The position numbers and the translations under genes were made by a program. Source: Edolisoma coerulescens (taxonomy: Eukaryota > Chordata > Aves > Passeriformes > Campephagidae). From it: 64,000 nt of DNA. Below, piece after piece: positions 63,630 to 64,000 of the stretch (within the stretch, counting starts at the first letter, position 1; each line of letters opens with the position of its first letter). The DNA lies in contig VWZW01001018.1 in NCBI GenBank assembly GCA_013397115.1, positions 401,586 to 465,585 on the forward strand, read 5' to 3'. The notes under the pieces are model-generated. The model saw only the letters and a program-made list of their open reading frames with translations, searched no databases and had not been told where the DNA came from.

Positions 63630-64000
63630 CCCACAGCCCGGCCCGCCCCCCCCGCTGCTCCACACCACCCTGGGGAGCCTTTTCCCCGCGGGCTGCTCTC
63701 TGCGCTGTGCCCAGGCCGGGGCAGCGGGCACCGGGGAGGCAGTGCGGGCGGCCGCGGCGGAAGGCAGGCGCCCCGCCTTACAGCGTGCGCCACGAAGGGG
63801 TCTCTGGGGAGCGGGCCGCGGGTGGAAAGCAGCCAGGGCCGAGCCCGGGGTGGGTCGCATCCCTCCCGCCCCGGGGGTCTCCCGGCTCTTCGGGGCCGCC
63901 CCAGCCCGGCCCCGCGGAACCGCGGGAGGGGCCCGAGCCGCGGTCCGGCCCTGCGGGGCGGCAGGGGGAGCACGAGCACGAGCCGGGCGCGGGGCGAGCC
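63630..64000 (+). promoter_or_regulatory. CpG island promoter, probably of FAM135A (runs off the window)
   Basis: Composition changes abruptly from AT-rich to about 75-80% G+C by eye with very many CpG (GCGGCCGCGG, CCGCGGAACCGCGGG, GGGCGCGGGGCGAGCC) and Sp1-type GC boxes. Such islands mark vertebrate promoters and first exons. I see no coding exon that I recognise; the long minus frames here (to 146 codons) result from lack of stops in GC-rich DNA. In human, FAM135A lies upstream of COL9A1 and is transcribed away from it, so its promoter is the expected feature here. Strand and gene are therefore inference. Confidence 0.72.

Noticed and set aside
63528..63979. Long minus-strand frames (110 and 146 codons) in the CpG island
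   Set aside because: The Pro/Arg/Ala/Gly-rich translation simply reflects GC-rich DNA with few stop codons. No domain or start context is convincing.
1..64000. CRISPR arrays, tRNA/rRNA genes, prokaryotic operons, phage or plasmid modules
   Set aside because: None seen; the composition, CR1 repeats and spliced collagen gene identify vertebrate nuclear DNA.

Overview
The window looks like AT-rich vertebrate, almost certainly avian, nuclear DNA. At least eight CR1 LINE fragments are present, several ending in the octamer-like ATTCTATG or ATTCTGTG repeats typical of bird CR1. There is also a solo LTR of an endogenous retrovirus, isolated microsatellites, and one 44-N assembly gap. I see no bacterial, plasmid or phage signature and no operon structure. 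Nearly all of the many short open frames are chance.

The left end (positions 1 to about 3.4 kb) holds the 5' end of COL9A1, the collagen IX alpha-1 chain, long form, on the minus strand. Four coding exons can be joined with consistent splice phases: 3222-3209, 2900-2827, 1434-1357 and 1215-1083. Together they give 99 residues: a 23-residue signal peptide, a short linker, and the start of the thrombospondin N-terminal-like NC4 domain. The intron between the third and fourth coding exons is of the GC-AG type. The initiator exon carries only 14 coding bases. The rest of the gene lies beyond position 1.

From about 3.4 to 63.6 kb there is a 60-kb interval with no gene I can support. It holds CR1 3'-end fragments in both orientations (9.6, 10.9, 11.3, 13.4, 16.7, 50.7, 52.7 and 58.8 kb). 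A 1.25-kb minus-strand CR1 reverse-transcriptase relic lies at 37.4-38.65 kb. A 530-bp minus-strand solo LTR with a 6-bp target-site duplication lies at 30087-30616. A GC-rich but CpG-poor block lies at 36.5-36.9 kb, and an unassigned 217-codon minus-strand frame at 18.4-19.1 kb.

The right end (about 63.63-64.0 kb) is a dense CpG island running off the window, which marks a promoter. In human the gene upstream of COL9A1, in divergent orientation, is FAM135A, so this is most simply the FAM135A promoter. That assignment is synteny inference, not sequence identity. The window would then be the divergent intergenic interval between a cartilage collagen gene and a housekeeping-type promoter.

I found no convincing undescribed system. 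The most useful results are the reconstructed COL9A1 5' exon structure with its GC-AG intron and its in-frame alternative start, and the exact boundaries of the solo LTR.
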